64,000 nt of DNA, from contig OZ244860.1 in the NCBI GenBank assembly GCA_965221035.1, positions 3,534,001-3,598,000 of the forward strand, read 5' to 3'. Positions 51,990 to 61,232 of the stretch are shown here, one piece after another; within the stretch, counting starts at the first letter, position 1; every line of letters starts with the position of its first letter. This DNA comes from UBA6522 sp965221035. GTDB lineage: Bacteria; Pseudomonadota; Gammaproteobacteria; Steroidobacterales; Rariloculaceae. Position numbers and translations under genes: made by a program. The notes under the pieces are model-generated. The model ran no database searches, was not told the origin of the DNA, and worked only from the letters and a program-made list of their open reading frames with translations.

Positions 51990-53156
51990 ATGCCGATCTT
52001 TGGCGACATCACCCCGGTATTGTCCGAACTTGCCATCGAGCTGCCATCTTGGGCGTTCGGAAACTCAGGCACGCGCTTCGGCGTGTTTCCCCAGGAAGGT
52101 GTGGCGCGTGATCCGTTCGAGAAGATTGAAGATGCGGCACAGGTCCACAAGCTGACCGGCCTCGCACCGACTGTAGCGCTACACATACCGTGGGACAAGG
52201 TCAGGAGTTTCCAGAAGCTGAAGGCGCATGCCGAACATCTGGGCGTGTCTCTGGGAACTATCAATTCGAATACGTTCCAGGATGAGGCCTACAAGCTTGG
52301 CAGCTTGTGCCATCACGACAAGTCGGTGCGCCGGCAAGCGATAGACCATCACTTCGAATGCATCGATATCATGCACGAGACCGGCTCGCGTGACCTGAAG
52401 ATCTGGTTGGCGGACGGCAGCAATTACCCCGGACAGACGGATATTCGTGCCCGTCAGGATTGGCTTGCGGAATCGCTGGAAGAGATTTATGGTCGGATCG
52501 ACCGGACACAGCGCCTCGTACTGGAGTACAAGTTTTTCGAACCGTCGTTCTACCATACGGATGTGCCGGACTGGGGTACCGCACATGCACAGGTCCTGGG
52601 ACTCGGTGACAACGCTGTAGTGTGCCTCGATACCGGTCACCATGCGCCGGGCACCAATATCGAATTCATCGTCATGCAACTGCTGCGGCTTGGCAAGCTG
52701 GGATCGTTTGACTTCAATTCGCGCTTCTATGCTGACGATGATCTGATCGTGGGCGCTGCCGACCCGTTCCAGCTGTTCCGTATCCTGGTTGAGGTAATCC
52801 GCGGAGGTGGCTTCGACAAGGATTCCGAGATAGCGTTCATGCTGGATCAGTGCCACAACGTCGAGGCCAAGATCCCAGGGCAAATTCGTTCAGTGCTTAA
52901 CGTCCAGGAGATGACGGCGCGGGCACTGATGGTCGACTACGAAGCCCTGGATGCGGCGCGGAACTCAGGAGAAGTGCTTGAGGCAAATGAGATTTTCATG
53001 AATGCGTTCTATTCGGACGTGCGCGGTGATCTTTCCGAATGGCGCGCAACTGCAGGGTTGCCGGCTGATCCGCTGGCCGCATACGCCGCTAGCGGCTATG
53101 CAAGACGAATTATGGAAACTCGCAAGGGGGGCACACAGGCAGGGTGGGGAACGTGA
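51990..53156 (+). CDS. rhaI: L-rhamnose isomerase, RhaI type
   Basis: This 388-aa TIM-barrel isomerase has LHIPWDKV, LGTINSNTFQD, YKLGSLCHHDKSVRRQA, KIWLADGSNYPGQ, LEYKFFEPSFYHTD, CLDTGHHAPGTNIEFIV and SFDFNSRFYADDDL. The Glu, Asp and His metal ligands sit within these. These match the alphaproteobacterial/Pseudomonas-type L-rhamnose isomerase, which converts L-rhamnose to L-rhamnulose. The ATG at 51990 is used; a TTG three codons upstream is an alternative. Stop is followed by 119 bases before the DeoR regulator. Confidence 0.9.
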   Translation: MPIFGDITPVLSELAIELPSWAFGNSGTRFGVFPQEGVARDPFEKIEDAAQVHKLTGLAPTVALHIPWDKVRSFQKLKAHAEHLGVSLGTINSNTFQDEAYKLGSLCHHDKSVRRQAIDHHFECIDIMHETGSRDLKIWLADGSNYPGQTDIRARQDWLAESLEEIYGRIDRTQRLVLEYKFFEPSFYHTDVPDWGTAHAQVLGLGDNAVVCLDTGHHAPGTNIEFIVMQLLRLGKLGSFDFNSRFYADDDLIVGAADPFQLFRILVEVIRGGGFDKDSEIAFMLDQCHNVEAKIPGQIRSVLNVQEMTARALMVDYEALDAARNSGEVLEANEIFMNAFYSDVRGDLSEWRATAGLPADPLAAYAASGYARRIMETRKGGTQAGWGT

Positions 53157-53275
53157 TCATACAGGTCTTTTTCCGTAGCCGGTGGAAATTGATTTGAATC
53201 TGCGTCCTGTGCAGAATGGCGGCGAATCAATCAGATGGCGATTGATGTACCGCCAAGTTGAGAGGGGATTCTGCC

Positions 53276-54091
53276 TTGCTTGAGAAACAGAGACATCAGG
53301 TATTTCTTCATCTGCTCGACGAGCGGCAATTTGTCAGTGTTCCTGAAATGGCCAAGTTGTTGCAGTCGTCGGAAGCAACCATACGCCGCGACATCAACAA
53401 GCTGGCCAAAAGGAATCTGATTAGAAAGATCCGTGGTGGAGCCCAGGCGCTCGATGTGACGGGGCAAGAACCCAGACGGCCGAGTTTGGCGGGGTCTCCT
53501 TTTCTGCTGGACAAGGAGATACATGCCGATGCCAAGCGCTTGATTGCCCGGAAGGCGGTAGAACTCTGCGAGGAAGGAGAAGCCATTATCATCAATGCCG
53601 GTAGCTCCACCTATATGATGAGCGAGTTTCTGATTGGCAGAAGATTGCAAATCTTGACGAACTCATTTTTCCTTGCGCAAGATCTCGCCATTAACAGCGA
53701 CATACAGATCACCCTCCCGGGCGGCGAATTGTATCGAAAGCAGGGGATTATCCTGAGCTCGTTCGAGCACGACACGATCCCGTATTATCACGGTACCAAG
53801 ATGTTTATGGGGACTCCCGGCATTGGACACTACGGAGTAATGGAATCTGATCCTCTGTTGATACGTGCCGAACAGAAGTTGCGCAAGCAGGCGGAGATAC
53901 TGGTTGTCCTGGCGGACAGCTCGAAAATCGGAGTGCGCAGTAACTTTGTCTTCAGCCCGCTACAAGACGTCAATATTCTGATCACCGATGAGAAGGCTGA
54001 TGAGAAGGCGATTGCACAGTTCGAGAGCCACGGGATTGAGGTCATTATTGCGGATGAGTCTCTGCCGGAGAACGATAACAAGTCGGCGTGA
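53276..54091 (+). CDS. DeoR-family transcriptional regulator
   Basis: This 271-aa regulator has an N-terminal HTH (VSVPEMAKLLQSSEATIRRDINKLAKRNLIRKIRGGA in parts) and a C-terminal sugar-phosphate-binding domain (INAGSSTYMMSEFL, LPGGELYRKQG, ADSSKIGVRS). AGAGGGG lies eight bases before a TTG at 53276, so I prefer that start to the TTG at 53258. DeoR proteins usually repress sugar operons and respond to a phosphorylated intermediate, here perhaps rhamnulose 1-phosphate. Location after the isomerase fits control of the rhamnose genes and possibly the TRAP operon. Confidence 0.9.
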   Translation: MLEKQRHQVFLHLLDERQFVSVPEMAKLLQSSEATIRRDINKLAKRNLIRKIRGGAQALDVTGQEPRRPSLAGSPFLLDKEIHADAKRLIARKAVELCEEGEAIIINAGSSTYMMSEFLIGRRLQILTNSFFLAQDLAINSDIQITLPGGELYRKQGIILSSFEHDTIPYYHGTKMFMGTPGIGHYGVMESDPLLIRAEQKLRKQAEILVVLADSSKIGVRSNFVFSPLQDVNILITDEKADEKAIAQFESHGIEVIIADESLPENDNKSA

Positions 54092-54244
54092 CCATCATCG
54101 GTCAAGTCCCTGATTTCCACCATCTTCGGGACTCAAAAAGGTTCGTGTTGGTAGATCTGTGCAGGCCCAACAATGGGCTCGGCGCCTGTGTCACGGTAGC
54201 TGTCTCTGCGTAGACGTGCCTGGGCGAGCGGGCGAGCGGGAAAG

Positions 54245-54273
54245 TTGCGATATGCTCTATATTGCAATATTAT
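54245..54273 (+). promoter_or_regulatory. Promoter and palindrome before the TRAP/glycosidase operon
   Basis: TTGCGA (54245-54250) and TATTAT (54268-54273), spaced by 17, form a plausible promoter. The perfect palindrome ATATTGCAATAT (54259-54270) runs into the -10. The gap from 54092 to 54391 also holds a weak AGTCCC/GGGACT pair (54105-54133) that could be a stem after the regulator gene. I see no other gene there. Confidence 0.45.
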
Positions 54274-54391
54274 GATTGAAATGGCGGGCTTTCTTGCGTT
54301 ATTACGAGCGCTTCACGGCGTCATGGTACCAATACCGGACACAAGTCAGGGTTTGGTCGCACCTGAGAGTTCACTACGAAATCCAAAGCCC

Positions 54392-55384
54392 ATGAATTCA
54401 TCACGTCACCGCAAATGGTCGAGTATCGTCGTGTTGGCAAGCGGGCTCTGGAGCTTGCTGTCCACGGCTCAGGAGTCGGTCAACCTCCGGGCGGCCGATA
54501 TTCATGATGCGGACTATCCTACGGTGCGCGGCATCCAGTACATGTCGGATCAACTCGCCGAGGTGACCGATGGACGCATTCAGCTCAAGATCTATCCCGG
54601 AGCGCAGTTGGGAGATGAGCGGGCCGCGTTGGAGATCACGATTTTCGGTGGCATCGACGTCAGCCGAACGAGTCTGGCCCCGCTCAACTCGATCGTGCCA
54701 GAAACCGGGGTATTTTCACTTCCGTTTCTATTTCGTTCCACCGAGCATATGCGCAGCGTGCTGGATGGCCCGATCGGTGAGGAAATTCTCGCCGGGCTCT
54801 CACCCCATGGGCTCGTGGGCCTGGCTTTCTACGATGCCGGCGCAAGAAACATGTACAACACCTTGCGGCCCATACACTCGCCCGCCGACATGAATGGGAT
54901 GAAGGTCCGTGTAATGAACTCGGAAATTTTCGTCGACATGATCGCCGCGATTGGCGGCAATGCCACACCAATGGGGTTTGGACAGGTCTACGAATCGCTT
55001 GCGCTGGGGACGATCGATGGCGCGGAGAACAATTGGCCGACATTCGAGTCGTCACGGCACTTCGAAGTAGCCCCTTATTTCAGCCTCACCCAGCACGTGA
55101 TGGTGCCCGAGGTGATTGTCATGTCCCGCTATCGGTGGGAACAACTGTCACTTGAGGATCGCGAGTTGGTGCGCAACGCCGCCGTGGATTCTGTGGGCGT
55201 GATGCGGCGACTTTGGGACGCGCGAGTGGCAGCATCCCGTGAGGCCATGATTGCGGCCGGTGTCTTGATCGTCGACGACATCGACAAACAACCATTCATC
55301 GATGCAATGGAACCACTCTACGACCAGTACCTCGAAGATTTGGCGCTGAGGCAATTGGTGGAGCGAATACGTGCGGTCAGGTAA
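54392..55384 (+). CDS. dctP: TRAP transporter substrate-binding protein (DctP family)
   Basis: This 330-aa periplasmic protein has a signal peptide (SSIVVLASGLWSLLSTAQ). DctP landmarks include IKIYPGAQLGDERAALE-like (KIYPGAQLGDER), VFSLPFLFRSTEHM, YDAGARNMYN, GMKVRVMNSEIFVDM, GGNATPMGFGQVYESLALGTIDGAENNW in parts, and the ligand Arg of KVRVM. It captures organic acids, often sugar acids. ATG 54392 gives the clean signal; an in-frame ATG far upstream is rejected. It overlaps the small permease by 14 bases. Uronate or unsaturated-uronate uptake fits the GH105/GH78 neighbours. Confidence 0.92.
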   Translation: MNSSRHRKWSSIVVLASGLWSLLSTAQESVNLRAADIHDADYPTVRGIQYMSDQLAEVTDGRIQLKIYPGAQLGDERAALEITIFGGIDVSRTSLAPLNSIVPETGVFSLPFLFRSTEHMRSVLDGPIGEEILAGLSPHGLVGLAFYDAGARNMYNTLRPIHSPADMNGMKVRVMNSEIFVDMIAAIGGNATPMGFGQVYESLALGTIDGAENNWPTFESSRHFEVAPYFSLTQHVMVPEVIVMSRYRWEQLSLEDRELVRNAAVDSVGVMRRLWDARVAASREAMIAAGVLIVDDIDKQPFIDAMEPLYDQYLEDLALRQLVERIRAVR

Positions 55385-55877
55385 GGGCGGAATTGGCCGT
55401 GCGGCCGAACATCTTGCCGGGGTCGTCACGAGCGCTGCCGCGGCGGGCCTGGTCCTCATGACCGGAGTGATCGCGTGGCAGGTATTCGCACGCTACGTCC
55501 TCAACGACAGCCCGCCATGGTCCGAGGCGGCGGCGCTGGTCATCATGGCGTATTTCGTGCTCCTCGCGGCGGCCGTCGGCGTTCACGCGAGGTTTCACCT
55601 GGGCTTCAGGTTGTTCGTATCCATGCTTCCGGTGCGGGTGAAGATCGCGGTTTTCGTGTTGGGGCAGCTGCTGATCATGGGGTTCGGAGCCACCATGGCA
55701 TTCAATGGCATGGTGTTGGTCGATTACACCGAATCCCATGTCATCCCGACGCTCGGTGTGGCGCGGTCCGTGGCCTATTGGCCCTTCGTCATCTGCGGCG
55801 TGCTTATCGTGCTGTTTGCGCTCGTCAACTGTGTGAACTTGATACGAGATCAGCGAGGCGTCGATCCATGGAGCTAG
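55371..55877 (+). CDS. dctQ: TRAP transporter small permease (DctQ family)
   Basis: This 168-aa protein has four predicted membrane segments, including VLMTGVIAWQVFARYVLNDSPPWSEAAALVIMAYFVLL (in parts: QVFARYVLND, WSEAAAL) which is the DctQ signature. GTG start at 55371 overlaps dctP. Its stop overlaps the large subunit start by ten bases. It forms the membrane complex with DctM. Confidence 0.92.
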   Translation: MRSGKGGIGRAAEHLAGVVTSAAAAGLVLMTGVIAWQVFARYVLNDSPPWSEAAALVIMAYFVLLAAAVGVHARFHLGFRLFVSMLPVRVKIAVFVLGQLLIMGFGATMAFNGMVLVDYTESHVIPTLGVARSVAYWPFVICGVLIVLFALVNCVNLIRDQRGVDPWS

Positions 55878-57151
55878 CGGTACTGTTTGGCTCCTTTGCG
55901 ATCCTGCTGGTGATGGGCGTGCCGGTCGCCTTCTGCCTCGGCCTTGCGGCGCTGGCCACACTCGTCTACCTGGATATTCCGCTGGTCGTCGCATTCCAGC
56001 GCATGGCCGCCGGCATCGATGTATTCGCGTTGCTTGCGATTCCGTTCTTCATCTACGCCGGCGAGTTGATGAACCAATCCGGCGTCGCGGAGAAGCTGGT
56101 CCGTCTCGCCGAATCCCTGCTCGGACGGCTCAAGGGTGGGCTGGGGCACGTCAGTGTTCTCTCCTGCATGCTGTTCGGCGCCGTATCGGGTTCAGCGGTT
56201 GCCAGCGTGTCCGCAATGGGATCGACCCTGAGTCCGATCATGCGCAGGAATGGCTATGACGACGACTTTGCCGTCAACGTAACGGCAACGGCATCGACCA
56301 CCGGATTGCTGATCCCGCCCTCTCACAACATGATCATCTATTCCATTGCCGCGGGTGGGAGCGTCTCGATCGTATCGCTGTTCCTTGCTGGTGTAGTTCC
56401 GGGAATACTGCTTGGACTGACGCTGATGGTGGTAACGTATCTGATCGCCGCCAGGCGAGGCTATCCCAGAGGGCAATTCCCGGGATGGCGCTTGCTCGGT
56501 GTCGCGTTCATGCGGGCGGTGCCGGGGCTGTTGTCCGCGATCATCATTGTCGGGGGTATTCTCTCGGGCGTATTTACAGCTACTGAATCGTCGGCGATCG
56601 CCGTTGTTTACACCGTCATCATCGCCGCACTGGTGTATCGCAGCCTGGACTGGCCCGGTTTCGTCACGGCAACCCGCAATGCCGTCAAGACCACGGCGAT
56701 CGTGATGTTGATTATTTCGGCTGCGTCGGCCTTCGGCTGGTTGATGGCGGTTGCCGAAGTACCACTGCGCATGTCCGAAGCCTTGCTGAGTATCAGTGAG
56801 AATCCGCTTGTACTGATGCTCATCATCAACCTGATCCTGTTGATCCTGGGCACGTTCATGGACATGTCGCCGCTCATCATCATCACCACACCGATATTTC
56901 TGCCAGTCGTCACCGAACTCGGCATGGACCCCGTTCAATTCGGTATCGTGCTGATTCTAAATCTTGGTATCGGCCTGGTGACGCCTCCCGTCGGGTCAGT
57001 ACTCTTCGTTGGCTGCGCCGTCGGCGGTATTCCAATCGAGAAAAGCGTTCGTTCCGTGTGGCCATTCTATGGAGCGATGATTGGAGTCCTGTTGCTGATT
57101 ACCGCTTTTCCGTCAATTTCGCTTGGCCTGCCAGGCCTGTTTGACCGATGA
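55868..57151 (+). CDS. dctM: TRAP transporter large permease (DctM family)
   Basis: This 427-aa protein has about 12 predicted membrane segments and the DctM motifs: IPFFIYAGELMNQSG, LFGAVSGSAVASVSAMGS, IPPSHNMIIYS, FTATESSAIAVVY, MDMSPLIIITTPIFLPV and GLVTPPVGSVLFVG. It carries sodium-driven substrate transport with DctQ. I start at the ATG at 55868 within the DctQ end; the longer frame is antisense-like to DctQ. Glycosidase genes follow after 29 bases, suggesting one operon. Confidence 0.93.
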   Translation: MELAVLFGSFAILLVMGVPVAFCLGLAALATLVYLDIPLVVAFQRMAAGIDVFALLAIPFFIYAGELMNQSGVAEKLVRLAESLLGRLKGGLGHVSVLSCMLFGAVSGSAVASVSAMGSTLSPIMRRNGYDDDFAVNVTATASTTGLLIPPSHNMIIYSIAAGGSVSIVSLFLAGVVPGILLGLTLMVVTYLIAARRGYPRGQFPGWRLLGVAFMRAVPGLLSAIIIVGGILSGVFTATESSAIAVVYTVIIAALVYRSLDWPGFVTATRNAVKTTAIVMLIISAASAFGWLMAVAEVPLRMSEALLSISENPLVLMLIINLILLILGTFMDMSPLIIITTPIFLPVVTELGMDPVQFGIVLILNLGIGLVTPPVGSVLFVGCAVGGIPIEKSVRSVWPFYGAMIGVLLLITAFPSISLGLPGLFDR

Positions 57152-57180
57152 ATACGTTCTCAAAGTGGGTAGATTGAGTT

Positions 57181-58419
57181 ATGCATATGAAAGTTGAGAA
57201 ACTTGCGCTATTGCTGTTGGGTGTTGGTAATTTTCTGGCAGGCTGTGGCGGTGCAGATGCTCAAACGGATCAGTCGTCAGTCAATGCCAGCAGCGAAGCG
57301 ATGGTCGACGCTCGAACAAGGAGCGCAGATGAAATAAGAAATTCGGCCCATGATATCGCTAGCAGATCCGCACGGTGGCAAATCGAACAACTGGGAAATT
57401 TGGAGTATATCCCCGAGTCTCATCGTGAGAGGTCCGAAAATCCCAAGTTCTGGATTCAGGCGGCCTTCTACGTCGGGCTGACTGAATGGATCGAAGCGTC
57501 AAGTGACGAGTCTCTTCTTGAGTTTGTCGAGCAAATGGCCGAAGAGCAAGAATATGAGTTGTTGCTCAACCGTCCCTATCATGCGGACGACCACACTATT
57601 GGCCAGACCTACTTGTGGTTGGCAGAGCGCACGGGTAACCCGGAAACCTACAGGCCGACCCAGGAGCTGTTCGACATGATTCTGGCCAATCCTCCGACAG
57701 TAGGGTTAGAAATGATCGAACCGGGGCAGCAAGACAGAACTCCAGGGTTAGAAGGCAATTGCCAGTTGAGGTGGTGTTGGGCTGACGCGCTGTTCATGGC
57801 GCCAAGAACCTGGTTGAAGTTGAGCAATGTCACCCGTGACCCAAGATATTTCGAGTACGCAGACAGGGAGTTCTGGGCAAGTACCGATTACCTGTTCTCC
57901 GAGCAGTACGGTTTGTATTTTCGAGACAGCCGCTATTTCGATATGCAAAGCGATAACGGTGCACCGGTTTTCTGGGGACGTGGAAATGGCTGGGTATTCG
58001 CAGCCATTCCCCTGATCATTAATGACTTGCCAGAGGATCATCCTTCCACAGACAGGTATGTCGATCTATACAGAAAGTTCGCGGCCAGCCTGTTGGAGCT
58101 ACAGACTGAAGAAGGCTATTGGCCAGCTTCGTTGATGGACCCCGACAAAGTCAGGACGCCGGAATTAAGTGGCACTGGCTTTATCACCTATGGCCTGGCT
58201 TGGGGCGTGAATAACGGAGTCTTGACGGACCAACAGGCGAAACAGGTTGTCGAGCGGGGCTGGTCTGCGATCGAGAGAGCCGTTGACCCGAGCGGTCGAG
58301 TCAATTGGGTTCAGCATGTCGGTAGAGGCCCCGATCCTGTCCAGAGATCGGATTCCCAATTGTACGGTGTAGGAGCAGTGCTGCTAGCCGCATCGGAAAT
58401 GGCCAAATGGTCCGAGTAG
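57181..58419 (+). CDS. GH105 unsaturated uronyl hydrolase, lipoprotein
   Basis: This 412-aa protein has a lipobox (NFLAGCGG, Cys22) and an alpha/alpha-barrel with RPYHADDHTIGQTYLWL, CWADALFMAPRTW holding the catalytic Asp202, and FWGRGNGWVFAAI. These are GH105 features. GH105 enzymes remove the unsaturated uronic residue left by polysaccharide lyases on rhamnogalacturonan or ulvan fragments. The ATG at 57181 is used; an ATG two codons later is possible. It overlaps the GH78 start by 13 bases. The more AT-rich codon use differs from the upstream operons. Confidence 0.9.
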   Translation: MHMKVEKLALLLLGVGNFLAGCGGADAQTDQSSVNASSEAMVDARTRSADEIRNSAHDIASRSARWQIEQLGNLEYIPESHRERSENPKFWIQAAFYVGLTEWIEASSDESLLEFVEQMAEEQEYELLLNRPYHADDHTIGQTYLWLAERTGNPETYRPTQELFDMILANPPTVGLEMIEPGQQDRTPGLEGNCQLRWCWADALFMAPRTWLKLSNVTRDPRYFEYADREFWASTDYLFSEQYGLYFRDSRYFDMQSDNGAPVFWGRGNGWVFAAIPLIINDLPEDHPSTDRYVDLYRKFAASLLELQTEEGYWPASLMDPDKVRTPELSGTGFITYGLAWGVNNGVLTDQQAKQVVERGWSAIERAVDPSGRVNWVQHVGRGPDPVQRSDSQLYGVGAVLLAASEMAKWSE

Positions 58420-61232
58420 GCAACGCTACAATCCAGCACCGGTCAGATCCGAAGATTCATTTCGTAGCGCTGTGTCTATTCGTTTTGGGCTCATGCGCAG
58501 GCGCCACAGGTGCGTCGGCACTGGAAACCAGACCAGACAACTTGCTCGTAGAGGGTCATGCAACGCCCCTAAATGTGCACAGTGCCAATCCGCGCTTGTC
58601 CTGGCACTCGAATGTCGTAAGCCAGGCGTATTATCAAATCCAGGTTGCGCATGACAATTTGAGCTTGGCAGACGGTAGGGCCACTCTCTGGGACAGTGGA
58701 AAAGTTGAATCTGCGAAGTCGATCAATGTCGAGTACTCAGGGAAACCGCTATCTTCAAACGACACCGTGTATTGGCGAGTAAGAGTCTGGCCTCGAGGAG
58801 AAGGCGAAGCAGGTCGCTGGAGCGACATTCACTCCTGGGACATGGGCTTGCTTGAGAAGTCCGATTGGAAGGCTGGCTGGATCCAGGTTGCTCAACCGGT
58901 AGTTGCAGAGAATCATGATGCGCTTGAGCAATGGATTGCGTATGCGGCAAATACCGACATACTTGGGGACAGTGTTGAACCGCATGTCCTTGAAAAACTT
59001 CATAAACAGCCCACAGCCAGTCTGTTTCGTCGGCAATTCACGGTTTCCAGGGCGATAGCGAGAGCGAAGCTGCACAGCACAGCAGCGGGCTACTATGAAA
59101 TCTACCTGAACGGCAACAAGGTCGACAATCGTCTGATGGACCCCGGGCAGACGGACTACGACAAGCGAATATTGTACAACACCGATGAGGTGACGCCGCT
59201 GATCGCCAATGGGGCCAATACAATCGCCGTCCATTTGGGAAGTGGTTGGTACAACGAGGAAATTGCCTTTTCGACGCCTCTCGGGAACCTGTCGTATGGG
59301 CGACCCGGATTTATCGCACAGCTTGAACTTGAGTATGCCGATGGTTCCAGTGAGATCGTGGGTACGGACAGTGAATGGTTCAGTCACCCGTCGCCCGTTT
59401 CGAAAGAGGGAGTATTCTCCGGAGAATTCTACGATGGAACCCTGACCGTGCAAGGTTGGAACACGAACCACGACAGCCCGACGCCAGATGATTGGCACGA
59501 GGTAGAAGTATTGGCTGCATGGCCAACGCTTGCACTGGAACCGCAGCTATTGCCACCAATCAGAGCCGTACGAAAGCTCTCGCCCAGGAATGTATTCGAA
59601 ACAGCAGAAGGCACGTGGGTTGTTGACTTCGGACAGAACTTTACGGGACTACCTACCCTCGATCTGTCGAAACTGGACATCACTGAAGGGAAGGCCATAT
59701 TTCTTCGGTATGCCGAGTGGGCCGATCGCGACGGCAACATTAGCCAGAAAAGTGGTGGTCAAGCACCCCTGCTGCAACAAGTCGATGCGTACATGCCTTC
59801 GGGAAGGGATCAGTCATCATGGACACCCACTTTCTCGTGGCATGGCTTTCGATACATCGAGATTACAGGACTCAATTCGGCTCCCGGGCTGGAGACAATA
59901 TCAGCGCACCTGATTCGCAGTGACGTGCAGCGTTCCGGGTCTTTCACAAGTTCGGATGAGTTGCTGAACCGAATACATGATCTAGCGTTGTGGAGTTACG
60001 AAAGCAATCTGATGAGTGTGCCAATGGATTGCCCAATCAGGGAACGAGCAGGTTGGACAGGTGATGCCCATGCGGCGTTGGTCACCGGAAACTACAATTT
60101 CAACATGCAAAACCTTTGGCGAAAGTATCTGGGTGACTTCAGAACCGCGACTTTCAAGGCGCCAGCCATCGTGCCTGGCAAGAGAACCCATGGGGGAAAT
60201 TTCGACTGGGCCGTGGCGGAGGTACTAATTGCCTGGGAACATTTTCGCCATCATGGTGACAGGCAGCTTTTACGAACGCAATACGAGAGTCTGCTTGAAT
60301 ATATGCAAGCAGCCGAAGCTGAGCTGTCGGATTCGTTGATCCGCAAGGGCTATGGAGATTGGTGTGACCCGGTACACGAACCAGGCATGGAAAGAGTGGG
60401 CGGACGGTGTACGCCGCAACATACCTCTGCCACATTTACCAGTTCGGCGCTGCTGGCACATGCGGCCGATTTGATGTCCAGGATCTCGCTGGTGCTCGAA
60501 AATCCAGCGGACAGCCACCGGTTCAAACGCCTGTTTGACACAGTCAGCCAACAATTGCACGCCGAGTTCCATGATCCGGAAACGGGCCATTATGGCAGTC
60601 AAACGGCTGATGCCATGGCGCTTCGTTTCGGCATTGCACCCAGCGACCTGCGGCAGTCCGTAGCCGATGCCTTGAATAGAGATGTAGTTGAAACCTGGGG
60701 AGGCCACGCTTCAGTGGGTGCGCTTGGGCAAACTTACCTTTATCTTGCACTGAGCGATTACGGCTACTCGGACACCGCATTCAATATTTTCAAGGCACCC
60801 GGATATCCTGGCTATAGCTACCTGTTTGACGAACTTCAGGCCACAACGCTGTGGGAGCGCAAGGGACTCTTCGACCCGGAGGCCGACCCAACCGGCCGTT
60901 CCGCACCTGGCCGTTCACTCAATCATCCGTTTCACAGTGGATACGACGGTTGGTTTTACGAAGGTTTGGGAGGAATAAGGCCACTTGAAGACAGCATCGG
61001 GTATCAGGAATTTGAGCTCAGACCATATTTTGTCAAGGATCTTGCTTTTGTCGATGTCACCTACACGACCGGTTTCGGTGAAATCAGAAGTAGCTGGCGG
61101 CGCGAAGGAGACACGATCAAATGGAGTATCCAGATTCCAGACAATTCGAGTGCATGGGTAAATTTGCCGGACAGACCGAAGGAGTTATTTGAAGCAGGGA
61201 ACTATTCGTTCGTTCTGGGACAACGACAATGA
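58407..61232 (+). CDS. GH78 alpha-L-rhamnosidase, exported
   Basis: This 941-aa protein has a signal peptide (ALCLFVLGSCAGATGASA) and the GH78 layout: Ig-like start (NPRLSWHS), the LYLNGKKV-like YEIYLNGNKVDNRLMDPGQTDYDKR block in parts (YEIYLNGNKV), and an alpha/alpha-barrel. DCPIRERAGWTGDA supplies Asp541 and Glu546, and WFYEGLGGI supplies Glu852, the usual catalytic set. It releases terminal alpha-L-rhamnose, feeding the isomerase, kinase and aldolase upstream. It overlaps GH105 and the sulfatase (ATGA) at its ends. Confidence 0.92.
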   Translation: MVRVGNATIQHRSDPKIHFVALCLFVLGSCAGATGASALETRPDNLLVEGHATPLNVHSANPRLSWHSNVVSQAYYQIQVAHDNLSLADGRATLWDSGKVESAKSINVEYSGKPLSSNDTVYWRVRVWPRGEGEAGRWSDIHSWDMGLLEKSDWKAGWIQVAQPVVAENHDALEQWIAYAANTDILGDSVEPHVLEKLHKQPTASLFRRQFTVSRAIARAKLHSTAAGYYEIYLNGNKVDNRLMDPGQTDYDKRILYNTDEVTPLIANGANTIAVHLGSGWYNEEIAFSTPLGNLSYGRPGFIAQLELEYADGSSEIVGTDSEWFSHPSPVSKEGVFSGEFYDGTLTVQGWNTNHDSPTPDDWHEVEVLAAWPTLALEPQLLPPIRAVRKLSPRNVFETAEGTWVVDFGQNFTGLPTLDLSKLDITEGKAIFLRYAEWADRDGNISQKSGGQAPLLQQVDAYMPSGRDQSSWTPTFSWHGFRYIEITGLNSAPGLETISAHLIRSDVQRSGSFTSSDELLNRIHDLALWSYESNLMSVPMDCPIRERAGWTGDAHAALVTGNYNFNMQNLWRKYLGDFRTATFKAPAIVPGKRTHGGNFDWAVAEVLIAWEHFRHHGDRQLLRTQYESLLEYMQAAEAELSDSLIRKGYGDWCDPVHEPGMERVGGRCTPQHTSATFTSSALLAHAADLMSRISLVLENPADSHRFKRLFDTVSQQLHAEFHDPETGHYGSQTADAMALRFGIAPSDLRQSVADALNRDVVETWGGHASVGALGQTYLYLALSDYGYSDTAFNIFKAPGYPGYSYLFDELQATTLWERKGLFDPEADPTGRSAPGRSLNHPFHSGYDGWFYEGLGGIRPLEDSIGYQEFELRPYFVKDLAFVDVTYTTGFGEIRSSWRREGDTIKWSIQIPDNSSAWVNLPDRPKELFEAGNYSFVLGQRQ

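Noticed and set aside
54222..54241. Short tandem GGGCGAGC-like repeats
   Set aside because: Only two to three imperfect copies; no sign of a CRISPR array or functional repeat.
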